Shown here: positions 1 to 9,723 of the stretch, piece after piece
Layout: every line of letters starts with the position of its first letter
How positions within the stretch are numbered: the stretch's first letter is position 1
Source: Aulostomus chinensis
Taxonomy: Eukaryota; Chordata; Actinopteri; Syngnathiformes; Aulostomidae
Length of the DNA stretch: 64,000 bases
Reading direction: 5' to 3'
Assembly (NCBI GenBank): GCA_037954235.1
Contig: JBBMOA010000017.1
Coordinates: 15,977,527-16,041,526 of the forward strand
Program-made: the position numbers and the translations under genes
The notes under the pieces: generated by a model
The model's database searches: none
Told to the model about the DNA's origin: nothing
The model's input: only the letters and a program-made list of their open reading frames with translations

Positions 1-358
1 TCCTATTTTTTTTTAATTATTGTGATATTTCAAAGAAGAGCATGTGAAAGCAAACATGTCCTTGATGATTGAATTCAATCGTATTATGCTTTGAAATATT
101 GAAAGATACTCGTTTCTGTAAGCCATATTGTTACAAAATGGCAACATTTATTTATATTTCTCTAATGGAAATTTTCTTGATGATTCATAGAAACTGGGCA
201 ATTTTTTTTTTTGCCACAGGTGAATGCAATACACATCCACCTTTATTTTATTTGAATCATTTCTAAACTTGTTATTTTGATGTTTATTTATTTTGAGTTT
301 GTTTAGTGACCAAAGCTGTAAAAAGACTGAAGAGTATTGGATACTGTCACTGTCCCAG

Positions 359-863
359 GTGAAGCGTCACGTCCGTTCCAGCGAGCACGTTGCTATGACA
401 ACACATTGGCTGGGCTGGTCCTAACTGGAGTACGTTTGCTCTGGAGCGATGGCGCAGAGGAGAGCGCCAGCTTGTTGGCTGAACTGGCTCGGCTGGAGCA
501 GCGCAAAGGTCAGAGCATCACTGCACCCTTGGAGGTCAAAGGTCAGCACAGACAGCAGGCCCTGCAGCTGTACCTGAGCCTGCCATCGGTTAGCTACGTT
601 CACGCACTTAACATGATCCACAGCTTCAGCACAGTCGCCCAACTGATAAACAGGTAAACAAGGAAAAGGTTGGGATGGCGTAGAAATAGGCGCTGACTTG
701 TGATGTTTAAGAAGTATTTTTCCTTCTCTTCTTCAGTTCCATTGAAGCCATTCAGACAGGCGGGTGTATGAATCGCCCCAGAGCAGAGGAGATCTACCGC
801 TTTCTGCGCTACTCCTGTGACTCCTTCTTCATGACTGGACTCAAAGCAGGAAAAACCAGCTAA
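359..863 (+). CDS. fancm: FANCM C-terminus, last two coding exons (partial gene)
   Basis: Two exons, 359-653 and 737-863, join through an AG acceptor at 357-358, a GT donor at 654-655 and an AG acceptor at 735-736. They give 140 in-frame codons ending in TAA (861-863). The upstream part of the gene lies outside the window, and bases 1-358 are intron. The product matches what I know of the FANCM C-terminus: an inactive ERCC4-type nuclease-like fold (RLLWSDGAEESASLLAEL, then LEQRKG), followed by tandem helix-hairpin-helix segments (LYLSLPSVSYVHALNMIHSF, then RAEEIYRFLRY). In FANCM this region pairs with FAAP24 and binds branched DNA. The full protein is the DEAH translocase that recruits the Fanconi anaemia core complex at stalled forks. 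The call rests on remembered family sequence. The closest alternative would be another XPF/ERCC4-family tail such as FAAP24 or EME1, which fit less well. Confidence 0.85.
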
Positions 864-1253
864 GCAATGTTGATGAGTAACATTGTGGGAATTTCTACCA
901 TTCACACTGCTACACAAAACAACCCCTTTATCTTGTGTTGTATCTGAGGGGGGGGGGGGGTTCCAGCATTTTTTGTACAGCACACTGAGCGGCATCACTT
1001 GACTTGTGTGTTAAAACATACAGGCAGATATTATTTATTTTAGGCTTTATTTTGTGTAAGGTGTAGCTTGAGCATGGGCTGTCATGAGACTCGTGCTGAC
1101 AGTGCACTGGGTCAGTGAGGCGGGCAATACTATGATCATAAGAAGAAGTATTTAGCACTAAATAACTTATTTTGTTGAAATAATGGATACATTTATTTTA
1201 AGACAGTTTAAAAGATTGGAAGACCATTGTAAAATATGTTGCTAAATATCTTC

Positions 1254-1259
1254 AATAAA
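1254..1259 (+). terminator. poly(A) signal of fancm
   Basis: AATAAA lies about 390 bases after the fancm stop codon, in AT-rich sequence just before a loss of 3'-UTR character. It is the first canonical hexamer downstream on this strand. A run of about 14 G at 947-960 lies inside the same 3' UTR. Confidence 0.55.
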
Positions 1260-1263
1260 CTAT

Positions 1264-2596
1264 TTTTGTAAGATGGTGTTTCACACGTCTGATTCCTGCC
1301 TTTACACCTGTTAAATCTGGTCTTTTACCTCAATCTCCTAAACTAAATCTGAGATCATTGAAAGATCATTTTTCAAACCTTTCATCGATAAGAATGAGAT
1401 CTCTTGGATCATTTGTATAGAAACAGAGAAAAGTTGTGCTTAAACTGATGTTTTTATAGCATTATCTTGTTAAATGAAATATTACAAAACTGCATTTACC
1501 AGTTATAAAAAGATAACAAAGCTTTCTCTTGAGAAAACATCTAGTGTGAACAGTTTTGTCCATGAGAAGATTAATTGCTAGTACGACTTTTCTCAGCCTC
1601 TGTAAACTTGGTTGAAATCATCAATATGACCTACAAGTGGAGGTTTTTTTTATTCCTAGTTTGTTGAGGCTTTAGAGTGGTGTTGTAGTTTTGTGGCTGC
1701 AGCACCTTCTTTCATGTTCCTGCATATTGTCCATGTGCTATGTCGTCCTCCAGGTAGACCAGTTGACAGATTTGAGATATAATTTGCGAAATTATTTGCA
1801 AGCCAGGTCTACTGTACCTCATCACTCACTCCCCTTCAGGTGGTCTGTTGCTGGTATGCTGCTGGTATGTGACTAAAGGGAGTAAACTGGGATATGCTCG
1901 ACCTGGCAAGCCAGGTTGTTGGTGGTGTGTTCTTCAGGACTGATGGGTTGGCGTGGGGCAGAGGAGGTTTGGGTCTCGTTGTGTTGACAAAATGCAACTT
2001 GAATATTGAGCCTGTTGTATGGTTGGTTGGGACTTGCATACAAATCCTACATCCAAATAGGGCCCCTATTCCAAGACTAAACCGCACAAGTAGTGTAAGC
2101 CCCCTGCCCCTAACAACATGGACACCCCACCCAGCAATTCCCGATCAGCGAGCACATGCTAAATGCCAGCTAGAACAAGCTGAAAACTGGTTAGGACAAG
2201 TTAAGCAGAAGTTAGCATGAGCTAACAACCAGCTAGGACAAGCTAAATGCCAGCAAATGTAGGCTAAATGCAGGCTAGCAAAAGGTTGTCGCCTACCTGT
2301 CCAGCAGAAAGAAGGCCGACTTGGCATCTCTCTTCATTCCCAGCATCTCCTTCAGTGCTCAAAAGTGAGTAAAAGTAAAACAGAGACTCTCTTGTTCTGG
2401 AACAACATTTATGTGCTTGCTGTTTTGCCTATGCAGGGCCGTGTTTCATTTTTATGCCACTCTGTGCGCATCTGCCATTTTCTCAGGCAAACATTTTGTC
2501 TTTGGACTGTGTTTTATCCACACCAAACATCACCTGTGCACATTCATTGGTGAGGGGTACACACCTGCTGTTGCTGTTGTCACTTCTAAGGGAAAT
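1264..2596. other. unique intergenic sequence left of the array
   Basis: I see no gene here. The open frames are short, overlap on both strands and have no recognisable domain. At 2158-2279 there is a degenerate short repeat built on the word GCTAAATGCCAGC (2158-2170, 2242-2254, and a variant at 2262-2279). No part of this stretch recurs in the TRIM array, so it is flanking DNA. Confidence 0.6.
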
Positions 2597-3096
2597 GCTT
2601 TAATGCTCTGTGCTTCTTTATGTGAAACAACTTGCACTCTGAAAGAAAGGGGAAATAAAAAGCACTGGTTCTTTCTCACGCATTCTGACCCACTTGTTGG
2701 TTCTGTGTGGAAATGAAGCTTTTTCTCAACACGGCAGCAGAAAGAACAGAAGTTTACGGCAAAGAAAAAACCCTGATGAAATTGATAGACTAACATTGAT
2801 ATTTGGAATGACAAAAATGCATAGATAGGTTCTGCAGGTATCAGAGGAATACCTCCTAAAGTCAAAGTTCAAAACTGTTAGATCAAAGCCTGAGATCAGA
2901 GTAATAGCGCCCTGATCCAAGTCTCAGATCAGTGAGAGTGAATTCTGACATCACTGACAGGAAGGAGTCAGAGATGTCAGAGCCATCTGTCGTCTTCCAT
3001 GTTTGAAAGATCAACGCAAAGAAGGAAGTGGCTCAAGACTGGTCATCTTTCTTTCCCTTATAAGAGATACGGTGACCAGTCACAAGTGAGAGAAAA
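2597..3096 (+). repeat. truncated upstream arm of T1 (left array edge)
   Basis: About 500 bases upstream of T1 match the proximal half of the ~1.04 kb arm found upstream of the other genes (e.g. 13786-14282). The distal half of the arm and the reverse-transcriptase spacer are absent here. The fancm-proximal edge of the array therefore cuts through the promoter arm. Confidence 0.8.
3059..3064 (+). promoter_or_regulatory. TATA-like box of T1
   Basis: TATAAG sits 38 bases before the ATG and is followed by the near-palindrome GTGACCAGTCAC. The same element occurs at the same distance before every TRIM copy, for example inverted at 9756-9761 for T2. The short distance implies either a very short leader or a role other than TATA; this is inferred from position only. 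Confidence 0.4.
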
Positions 3097-4641
3097 ATGG
3101 AGCAACGCCAAACTCAGCTGTACACAGATGCCATCGCTTGTACCATCTGTCGGGGAATATTCAAGAACCCGGTGACTATTCCCTGTGGACATAGCTTCTG
3201 TCTGAGCTGTTTGGAAAACTCCTGGAAACAGGGACTTTCTGTCAGCTGTCCCCAATGCTGGCATTCCTTCAGATCAAGGCCTGTCCTGGCTAAAAACACC
3301 ATGTTAACAAATTTGGTGGAGCAGCTTCAGAGGTCTGGATTCCACAAGGCTCCTTCTGAACACAGCTACGCTGGACCACAAGATGTGGCGTGTGATGTGT
3401 GCACTGGGAGGAAGCTGAAAGCCTGCAAGTACTGCCTGTTTTGTCTCATCGCCTTCTGTGACAAACACCTGAAGCCTCATTTTCAAGTCCCCGCCTTTGA
3501 AAAGCACACGCTGGTTGATCCGTGTGAGAAGCACCATGAGAGGACGGGCTCACCGTCTGAAGACGGGCTCAAAATGGTTGAAAATCCTGACCGTCCAGGA
3601 CATGACATCATGGTAGAAAGGAGGCAGAAAGAGCACAACCTGCTGAAGAAGCGACTCAAGGAGAGAAAGACGTACATCAAGAAGCTTCAGCATGAGGTGA
3701 CAGCAATCAACCTGTCTGCTGATCAGGCAGTGGAGAAAAGTGAGAAGAACTTCACTGACTTGATCCACGCCATCAAGAGGAGACGCGCTGATGTGAAGCA
3801 GCGAATTAAGGCCAAGCAGTACGCTGAACTGAGGCGGATCAGAGAGGTCCGCAAAAAGGTCAGGAAGGAAATTCTTGAGCTGACAAATGATGAGAGGATG
3901 AAGCAGCAAGGACCAACTGGACCTCACATCCAAAACACTCCTCTTCATTACTTTGATGATGTGAAAGCAGCTGCGTCAAACACCCTCAGTTCAGTGGAGA
4001 ACGTTCTGATGGACTGGGGGTTTCACATCACGCAGACGCTGTCTCAAGCAGAGTTTTTGCTGTCGCAGCCACGGACCAGAGAGGAATTCCTCCAATACTC
4101 TCGTCCCATTACGCTGGATCCCAACACAGCCCACGCACAGCTGTTCCTTTCTGAGGGGAACAGAGCAGCAAAATTCATGGCAGAGGAACAACCTTATTCT
4201 CCCCACCCAGACAGATTCGGGCATCATCCTCAGGTCCTCAGCAGAGAGAGCATGACTGGCCGTTGTTACTGGGAGGTGGAGTGGACGGGCGCTGCAGGGA
4301 CTACGGCAGTGTCATACAAGGACATCGGCAGAGCAGAGAAAGGCCTGGATTGTGGATTGGGACAAAATGGCATATCTTGGGCTCTGACGTGTGACAACCA
4401 AAGTTTTAAGGTGATGTATAACAACTACATCATGTCGATGGCCACAGGTCCTGTGTCACACAGGATAGGAGTGTACCTGGATCAGTACGCAGGAGAGCTG
4501 GCCTTCTTCAACATCAGGGACAATCAACAGATGGATCTACTCTACAGGACTGAGGCCAACTTCACTCAGCCTCTCCATGCTGGATTCCATTTCAGGAACG
4601 TTGGAGACACGGTTGAGTTGATCAACCCCAAGACTCAGTAA
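3097..4641 (+). CDS. T1: single-exon TRIM E3 ligase, RING-Bbox-CC-PRY/SPRY
   Basis: 514 codons, intronless, with an A at -3 and G at +4 around the ATG. Residues 15-54 form a C3HC4 RING (C15, C18, C30, H32, C35, C38, C51, C54), the domain that recruits E2 enzymes for ubiquitin transfer. Residues 99-137 form B-box 1 (C99, C102, C113, C116, C121, H124, H128, H137). Residues 143-170 resemble a B-box 2 that keeps CEKH and GHD but lacks the central cysteines. A basic coiled coil spans about 170-270. PRY begins near 337 (ITLDPNTAHAQLFLSEGNR) and SPRY includes YWEVEW (391-396) and ends VGDTVELINP. This layout is typical of fish finTRIM/TRIM25-like cytosolic antiviral ligases, where SPRY selects targets. 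T1 is the most distinct copy, with A14 and V161 where the others have S14 and G161. Intronless structure suggests a retrocopy origin. Function is inferred from family. Confidence 0.9.
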   Translation: MEQRQTQLYTDAIACTICRGIFKNPVTIPCGHSFCLSCLENSWKQGLSVSCPQCWHSFRSRPVLAKNTMLTNLVEQLQRSGFHKAPSEHSYAGPQDVACDVCTGRKLKACKYCLFCLIAFCDKHLKPHFQVPAFEKHTLVDPCEKHHERTGSPSEDGLKMVENPDRPGHDIMVERRQKEHNLLKKRLKERKTYIKKLQHEVTAINLSADQAVEKSEKNFTDLIHAIKRRRADVKQRIKAKQYAELRRIREVRKKVRKEILELTNDERMKQQGPTGPHIQNTPLHYFDDVKAAASNTLSSVENVLMDWGFHITQTLSQAEFLLSQPRTREEFLQYSRPITLDPNTAHAQLFLSEGNRAAKFMAEEQPYSPHPDRFGHHPQVLSRESMTGRCYWEVEWTGAAGTTAVSYKDIGRAEKGLDCGLGQNGISWALTCDNQSFKVMYNNYIMSMATGPVSHRIGVYLDQYAGELAFFNIRDNQQMDLLYRTEANFTQPLHAGFHFRNVGDTVELINPKTQ

Positions 4642-4750
4642 GCAGTTATCGAAGCTGAGAGGAGGGGATTTTCATCAAACGCTTGGAGGTCAAAGCCTTT
4701 TTTTTTATATTATAAACGAAGCTTGGAAAGACTCAACAGTGCAGCAAACA

Positions 4751-5064
4751 TCCCTCAATCCATTCATCGTCTCCGGCTTATCCTGTCAAGGGTTGGGGGG
4801 GCAGCCTTCGGGCGAGAGGCGGGGTTCACCCTGGACGGGTCACCAGTCCATCACAGCCACGTCAGTTTAGAGTGTCAATCAGCCTCGTCCCCTCTTGATG
4901 TCTTTGGACTGTGGGAGGAAGCTGGAGTACCAGAGAGAACCCACGCAGGAACAGGGAGAACATGGAGACTCCACACAGAAAGATCCCGTGCTGGAACCAG
5001 GACTTGAACCCAGAACCTTCCTTTTTGGGGGGCAACAGTGCTGACCACTGCACCACCGTCCCAC
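4751..5064 (-). mobile_element. tRNA-derived SINE, type A, beside T1
   Basis: Read on the minus strand, it starts with a tRNA-like head (GGTGCAGTGGTCAGCACTG resembling an A box; GGTTCTGGGTTCAAGTCC resembling a B box), followed by a fish-typical body (CTTCCTCCCACAGTCCAAAG) and a tail near GATAAGCCGGAGACGATGAA. Type A copies read CCCCCCAAAAAGG between the boxes. The 3' end points at the gene and lies about 110 bases past its stop, so it probably forms part of the T1 3' UTR. Confidence 0.75.
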
Positions 5065-5937
5065 CAGACAGAGAACTTCTTACTGTGAAATTATAAAACA
5101 ACAAATACAGATTTTTTTTTTTACAAGATTAAAATATTTGAAATCTGAAGAATGTGACCCATTTTCATTCATTTCTGTTTTATCAGCAGCTAAGCTGTTT
5201 TTTGTTAACATTCATTTGCAATACGTTTTTCTATGTTTTAAATGTCAATGATTCTGTAACTGTTCTATCACTATTAAAATATAACAAAAACAACAATAAA
5301 TGCAGTATATTTTTCCAAGCTATAAATATATGAAGTGTTCTGAAGAACGTGTCCCATTATCCCGGTGACTTTTGTCTTTCCTGTTACTTACATGTCAGTC
5401 CTTTTACTATCATTAATTTGATAAATATGAAAGAAATTACAATTAGAATGGCAACCCACTGGTATTACCATTCCAATTAACGTTGGATAACAGGATGAAA
5501 AAGACCTTTTACCCAATACCATTCTCATAAAAATACTAATATATATTAGTTAAAGTGTGGTCTACTTCTATAATTTATTTTTCCTAGTTGTCTAAAAGAT
5601 AAAACTGAATGTTTAAAAATATATTAATGATCTGAAACAATCACAGTGAAAAGAGGGACTGATGTACTGCTCATAAATGTGTAAACTGTTACATGTGATT
5701 AATTCTAAATATATGGAACATTAACCTTTTTTTCCCTAACAGGATTGATGGATAAGTCATATAATGAAGTAAGAAATGTGTCAAAAAATATATAAAATAA
5801 ATAAGATGGCACCATGTAATTTAATGACACTTCAGTATGTCGTCTTTCTGTAGGTATTTTAAAAATGGTGGAAAAGATTATTTTAAAATTTAAAATTGTC
5901 AAAACTGAAATGGTACAGATTTGGTGGATATATGTGT

Positions 5938-5939
5938 AG

Positions 5940-6005
<66 letters not shown>
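5938..6005. repeat. (TG)n(TA)n microsatellite in TT1
   Basis: About ten TG units followed by about twenty TA units. The tract abuts the end of the LINE fragment. Its length and TG/TA ratio differ from the copies at 17128, 28320 and 41636. Confidence 0.95.
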
Positions 6006-6008
<3 letters not shown>

Positions 6009-7360
6009 TTAAATTCTAATATTGTCTATGCGTCTGTGGTTGTGACGGTGAGTGGGTTCATGGACAGACTGATGGAAACCAATTGAGTCATGAATATTGA
6101 AGTCACCTACAGTAATGACTTTATCTGATTTGAGAACTAAACTGAATATAAACTGAGAATTCAGATAAGAATTGAGAGTGAGGACCAGAAGGGCGGCACA
6201 CAATGATAAATAAGAGTGGCTGTAGAGTTTTCCAGGCTGGATGAGACTGACTGAGAATGAGGTTTCAAATGAATTGAAACTTATTTTTGGTTTGGGATTT
6301 TTTACTAAACTTCTGCCAAAATGGCTGCAACTCCTTGGCCAGAGCCTCGAGGAATATGAGTATTAATGTGACTGGGAGGAGTGGACTCATTTAGACTAAC
6401 ATACTCATCATCACACAGCTAGGTTTCAGTGAGGCAGAGCAGGTCAATACACCTGTCAGATATCAATTCATTCAAAAAGTCAGTTTTTGGCATCAAAGAT
6501 CTGATATTTAATAGTCCACATCTAATTTTGATATTCTTTTGAGTTAATTTAGTGGTTGTGTTAACGTTGATTAGGTTTTTCTGATTGACTCCTCTACAAG
6601 TAGAATTGAAGTGAATTAACTGACGTGGTCGGGGGACAGACTCAGTCTCTGTGGAGTTTTGGGTGGGTAACTGCCCAAATGGACACACAAAGAAGCATGT
6701 AAGACGGCAGCTCTGCTTCCTGGTCTGAACTCTGGGTTGTCAGGGTTTTGGTTCTCTTATAAACTGGGCCATATTTCTAGAGATGAGTACAGCTCCGGCC
6801 AACGTGGGATGAATGCTGTCTCTCCTAATCAGACCAGGTCTCCCCCAGAAAGTTTTCCAATTATCTATGAAATCCACCTGGTTTGCTGGACATCACCTCG
6901 ACAGCCAGCGGTTAAACAACGACATAAGGCTAAACATGCCGTCGCTGGTCCGGTTAGGCAGGGGTCCAGAGAACACTACAGAGTCAGACATTGTCTTCGT
7001 AAATGTACACACCAACTCAAAGTTCATTTTTGTGACCTCCGACTGGCGTAGTCGGTTTGTGGTTGGTCATACAGTCACCCAGCCGCCCTGGTTTCCCAGC
7101 TGCTCGGAGGCTGTCGGGGGAACGCTAGTCAGGGCTAAGCTAAGGCAGTCCGCACCAGCTAAAGGGGGACTGGCTTGCTCTAGCGGCTAATTGTTTGGAT
7201 CCATCGGTGCGGCGCTATCGCAGGTCCAATTCAACCTCGCCTTCAACGCTACAAACAAACCACATTTAACGCACTTATCAGTATTACTAAATGAGGCTGA
7301 GGAGTAACTGAACATGTGGCCCACTGAGCAGAAGAGAGGAGAGTGAGAGGGAGAAGCCAT
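6003..7360 (-). mobile_element. 5' half of a degenerate L2-like LINE (ORF1 plus endonuclease)
   Basis: On the minus strand an ORF1-like start at 7360 encodes a CVKCGLF zinc-knuckle-like motif. It is followed by an SGNH-esterase-like block (FIDNWKTFWGRPGLIRRDSI, then HP, with the D-x2-HP signature) near 6740-6880. Next come an apurinic-endonuclease-like start (CGLLNIRSLMPKTDFLNELI, ending LCLTET) at 6419-6688 and the VGDFNIH motif near 6090-6110. Stops and frame changes break all of it. Esterase plus endonuclease is the layout of vertebrate L2/CR1-type LINEs. The reverse transcriptase is missing here; a piece lies in the head-to-head spacer. Confidence 0.75.
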
Positions 7361-7760
7361 TGCTAGCTTAGAGTGGAGAGTTTACAAGAAAGAAACACTG
7401 TCACTATAAAACAGTCCTTAAACTTTGGCCAAATAAATCAAATAAATATGTGGTTTTGGCAGGTAATTAGTCAACGAAAAAGTTATTAACAGGGATGATG
7501 GCACTTTTAGCTAGCACAACGAAACAAAGCACTATGTTCAGCACAGAAACAGGAAGTGGGCTCACACTCTTACCACAAAGCAGGTAGAGGAGGAGCCGAT
7601 ATTAATAAAATTATGTGACAAACAGTTTTCATTTAGTTTTTCCTTTATTCTTCACACAATTACAACAGATTAATTTGACACCACTGTAGCTTGCAAAACA
7701 ATTCTGTTGATTGAGTTCTGTTTTCATGGGAAATGAAAGATGTTTGTTTGCTACACGAGC

Positions 7761-8070
7761 AGCACGGTGGTGCAGTGGTCAGCACTGTTGCCTCACAGCA
7801 AGAAGGTTCCGGGTTCGAGCCCCGGCTGGATCACAGGATCTTTCTGTGGGGAGTCTCCATGTTCTCCTTGTGTCTGCGTGGGTTCTCTCTGGTACTCCAG
7901 CTTCCTCCCACAGTCCAAAGACATCAAGAGGGGAAGAGGCTGATTGACACTCTAAACTGACGTGGCTGTGATGGACTGGTGACCCGTCCAGGGTGAACCC
8001 CGCCTCTCGCCCGAAGGCTGCCCCCCCAACCCTTGACAGGATAAGCCGGAGACGATGAATGGATTGAGGG
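7761..8070 (+). mobile_element. tRNA-derived SINE, type B, beside T2
   Basis: Same family as the element at 4751, in inverted orientation. Type B reads CCTCACAGCAAGAAGG between the boxes, and its B box GGTTCGAGCCCC is closer to the tRNA consensus. Its 3' end lies about 110 bases beyond the T2 stop, so the two SINEs of a tail spacer form an inverted pair. Confidence 0.75.
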
Positions 8071-8178
8071 ATGTTTGCTGCACTGTTGAGTCTTTCCAAG
8101 CTTCGTTTATAATATAAAAAAAAGGCTTTGACCTCCAAGCGTTGATGAAAATCCCCTCCTCTCAGCTTCAATAACTGC

Positions 8179-9723
8179 TTACTGAGTCTTGGGGTTGATC
8201 AACTCAACCGTGTCTCCAACGTTCCTGAAACGGAATCCAGCATGGAGAGGCTGAGTGAAGTTGGCCTCAGTCCTGTAGAGTAGATCCATCTGTTGATTGT
8301 CCCTGATGTTGAAGAAGGCCAGCTCTCCTGCGTACTGATCCAGGTACACTCCTATCCTGTGTGACACAGGACCTGTGGCCATCGACATGATGTAGTTGTT
8401 ATACATCACCTTAAAACTTTGGTTGTCACACGTCAGAGCCCAAGATATGCCATTTTGTCCCAATCCACAATCAAGGCCTTTCTCTGCTCTGCCGATGTCC
8501 TTGTATGACACTGCCGTAGTCCCTGCAGCGCCCGTCCACTCCACCTCCCAGTAACAACGGCCAGTCATGCTCTCTCTGCTGAGGACCTGAGGATGATGCC
8601 CGAATCTGTCTGGGTGGGGAGAATAAGGTTGTTCCTCTGCCATGAATTTTGCTGCTCTGTTCCCCTCAGAAAGGAACAGCTGTGCGTGGGCTGTGTTGGG
8701 ATCCAGCGTAATGGGACGAGAGTATTGGAGGAATTCCTCTCTGGTCCGTGGCTGCGACAGCAAAAACTCTGCTTGAGACAGCGTCTGCGTGATGTGAAAC
8801 CCCCAGTCCATCAGAACGTTCTCCACTGAACTGAGGGTGTTTGACGCAGCTGCTTTCACATCATCAAAGTAATGAAGAGGAGTGTTTTGGATGTGAGGTC
8901 CAGTTGGTCCTTTCTGCTTCATCCTCTCATCATTTGTCAGCTCAAGAATTTCCTTCCTGACCTTTTTGCGGACCTCTCTGATCCGCCTCAGTTCAGCGTA
9001 CTGCTTGGCCTTAATTCGCTGCTTCACATCAGCGCGTCTCCTCTTGATGGCGTGGATCAAGTCAGTGAAGTTCTTCTCACTTTTCTCCACTGCCTGATCA
9101 GCAGACAGGTTGATTGCCGTCACCTCATGCTGGAGCTTCTTGATGTACGTCTTTCTCTCCTTGATTCGCTTCTTCAGCAGGTTGTGCTCTTTCTGCCTCC
9201 TTTCTACCATGATGTCATGTCCTGGACGGTCAGGATTTTCGCCCATTTTGAGCCCGTCTTCAGACGGTGAGCCCGTCCTCTCATGGTGCTTCTCACACGG
9301 ATCAACCAGCGTGTGCTTTTCAAAGGCGGGGACTTGAAAATGAGGCTTCAGGTGTTTGTCACAGAAGGCGATGAGACAAAACAGGCAGTACTTGCAGGCT
9401 TTCAGCTTCCTCCCAGTGCACACATCACACGCCACATCTTGTGGTCCAGCGTAGCTGTGTTCAGAAGGAGCCTTGTGGAATCCAGACCTCTGAAGCTGCT
9501 CCACCAAATTTGTTAACATGGTGTTTTTAGCCAGGACAGGCCTTGATCTGAAGGAATGCCAGCATTGGGGACAGCAGACAGAAAGTCCCTGTTTCCAGGA
9601 GTTTTCCAAACAGCTCAGACAGAAGCTATGTCCGCAGGGAATAGTCACCGGGTTCTTGAATATTCCCCGACAGATGGTACAAGAGATGGCATCTGTGTAC
9701 AGCTGAGTTTGGCGTTGCTCCAT
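8179..9723 (-). CDS. T2: single-exon TRIM E3 ligase
   Basis: Full-length 514-residue copy with all RING and B-box 1 zinc ligands and a complete PRY-SPRY. Minus-strand type: C50 directly before the last RING CPQC pair, and R498 near the SPRY end. Private change: K271 in place of Q271. It shares the head-to-head promoter region with T3. Domain layout and likely role are as for T1. Confidence 0.9.
   Translation of the reverse strand: MEQRQTQLYTDAISCTICRGIFKNPVTIPCGHSFCLSCLENSWKQGLSVCCPQCWHSFRSRPVLAKNTMLTNLVEQLQRSGFHKAPSEHSYAGPQDVACDVCTGRKLKACKYCLFCLIAFCDKHLKPHFQVPAFEKHTLVDPCEKHHERTGSPSEDGLKMGENPDRPGHDIMVERRQKEHNLLKKRIKERKTYIKKLQHEVTAINLSADQAVEKSEKNFTDLIHAIKRRRADVKQRIKAKQYAELRRIREVRKKVRKEILELTNDERMKQKGPTGPHIQNTPLHYFDDVKAAASNTLSSVENVLMDWGFHITQTLSQAEFLLSQPRTREEFLQYSRPITLDPNTAHAQLFLSEGNRAAKFMAEEQPYSPHPDRFGHHPQVLSRESMTGRCYWEVEWTGAAGTTAVSYKDIGRAEKGLDCGLGQNGISWALTCDNQSFKVMYNNYIMSMATGPVSHRIGVYLDQYAGELAFFNIRDNQQMDLLYRTEANFTQPLHAGFRFRNVGDTVELINPKTQ

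Larger units (their letters stand above)
4642..8178. repeat. tail-to-tail spacer TT1 between T1 and T2
   Basis: 3.5 kb joining the 3' ends of T1 and T2. From left to right it holds a minus-strand SINE, about 0.85 kb of AT-rich DNA in which I recognise nothing (5100-5937, with an AATAAA at 5295-5300 that could serve T1), a TG/TA microsatellite, a minus-strand 5' LINE fragment, and a plus-strand SINE close to the T2 stop. An AATAAA on the minus strand at 7643-7648 could serve T2. The same order recurs in TT2 and TT4, and in reverse in TT3. Confidence 0.85.

Noticed and set aside
1894..2220. 108-residue open frame left of the array
   Set aside because: Overlaps an antisense frame, runs through the degenerate GCTAAATGCC repeat and shows no domain or splice context.
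2640..2665. Interferon-response element in the TRIM arm (GAAAGAAAGGGGAAA)
   Set aside because: Suggestive for an immune gene, but the spacing does not fit GAAANNGAAA and it lies ~450 bases upstream. It is also absent from the compact T8 arm.
3550..3948. 132-residue antisense open frame inside each TRIM gene (also the 62-, 68-, 75-, 77- and 78-residue ones)
   Set aside because: They recur only because the TRIM coding strand is conserved. They have no domain, start context or promoter of their own.
7762..7840. Possible tRNA gene
   Set aside because: A- and B-box-like motifs are present, but the cloverleaf is not complete and the sequence continues into a SINE body repeated ten times, so it is a SINE head.
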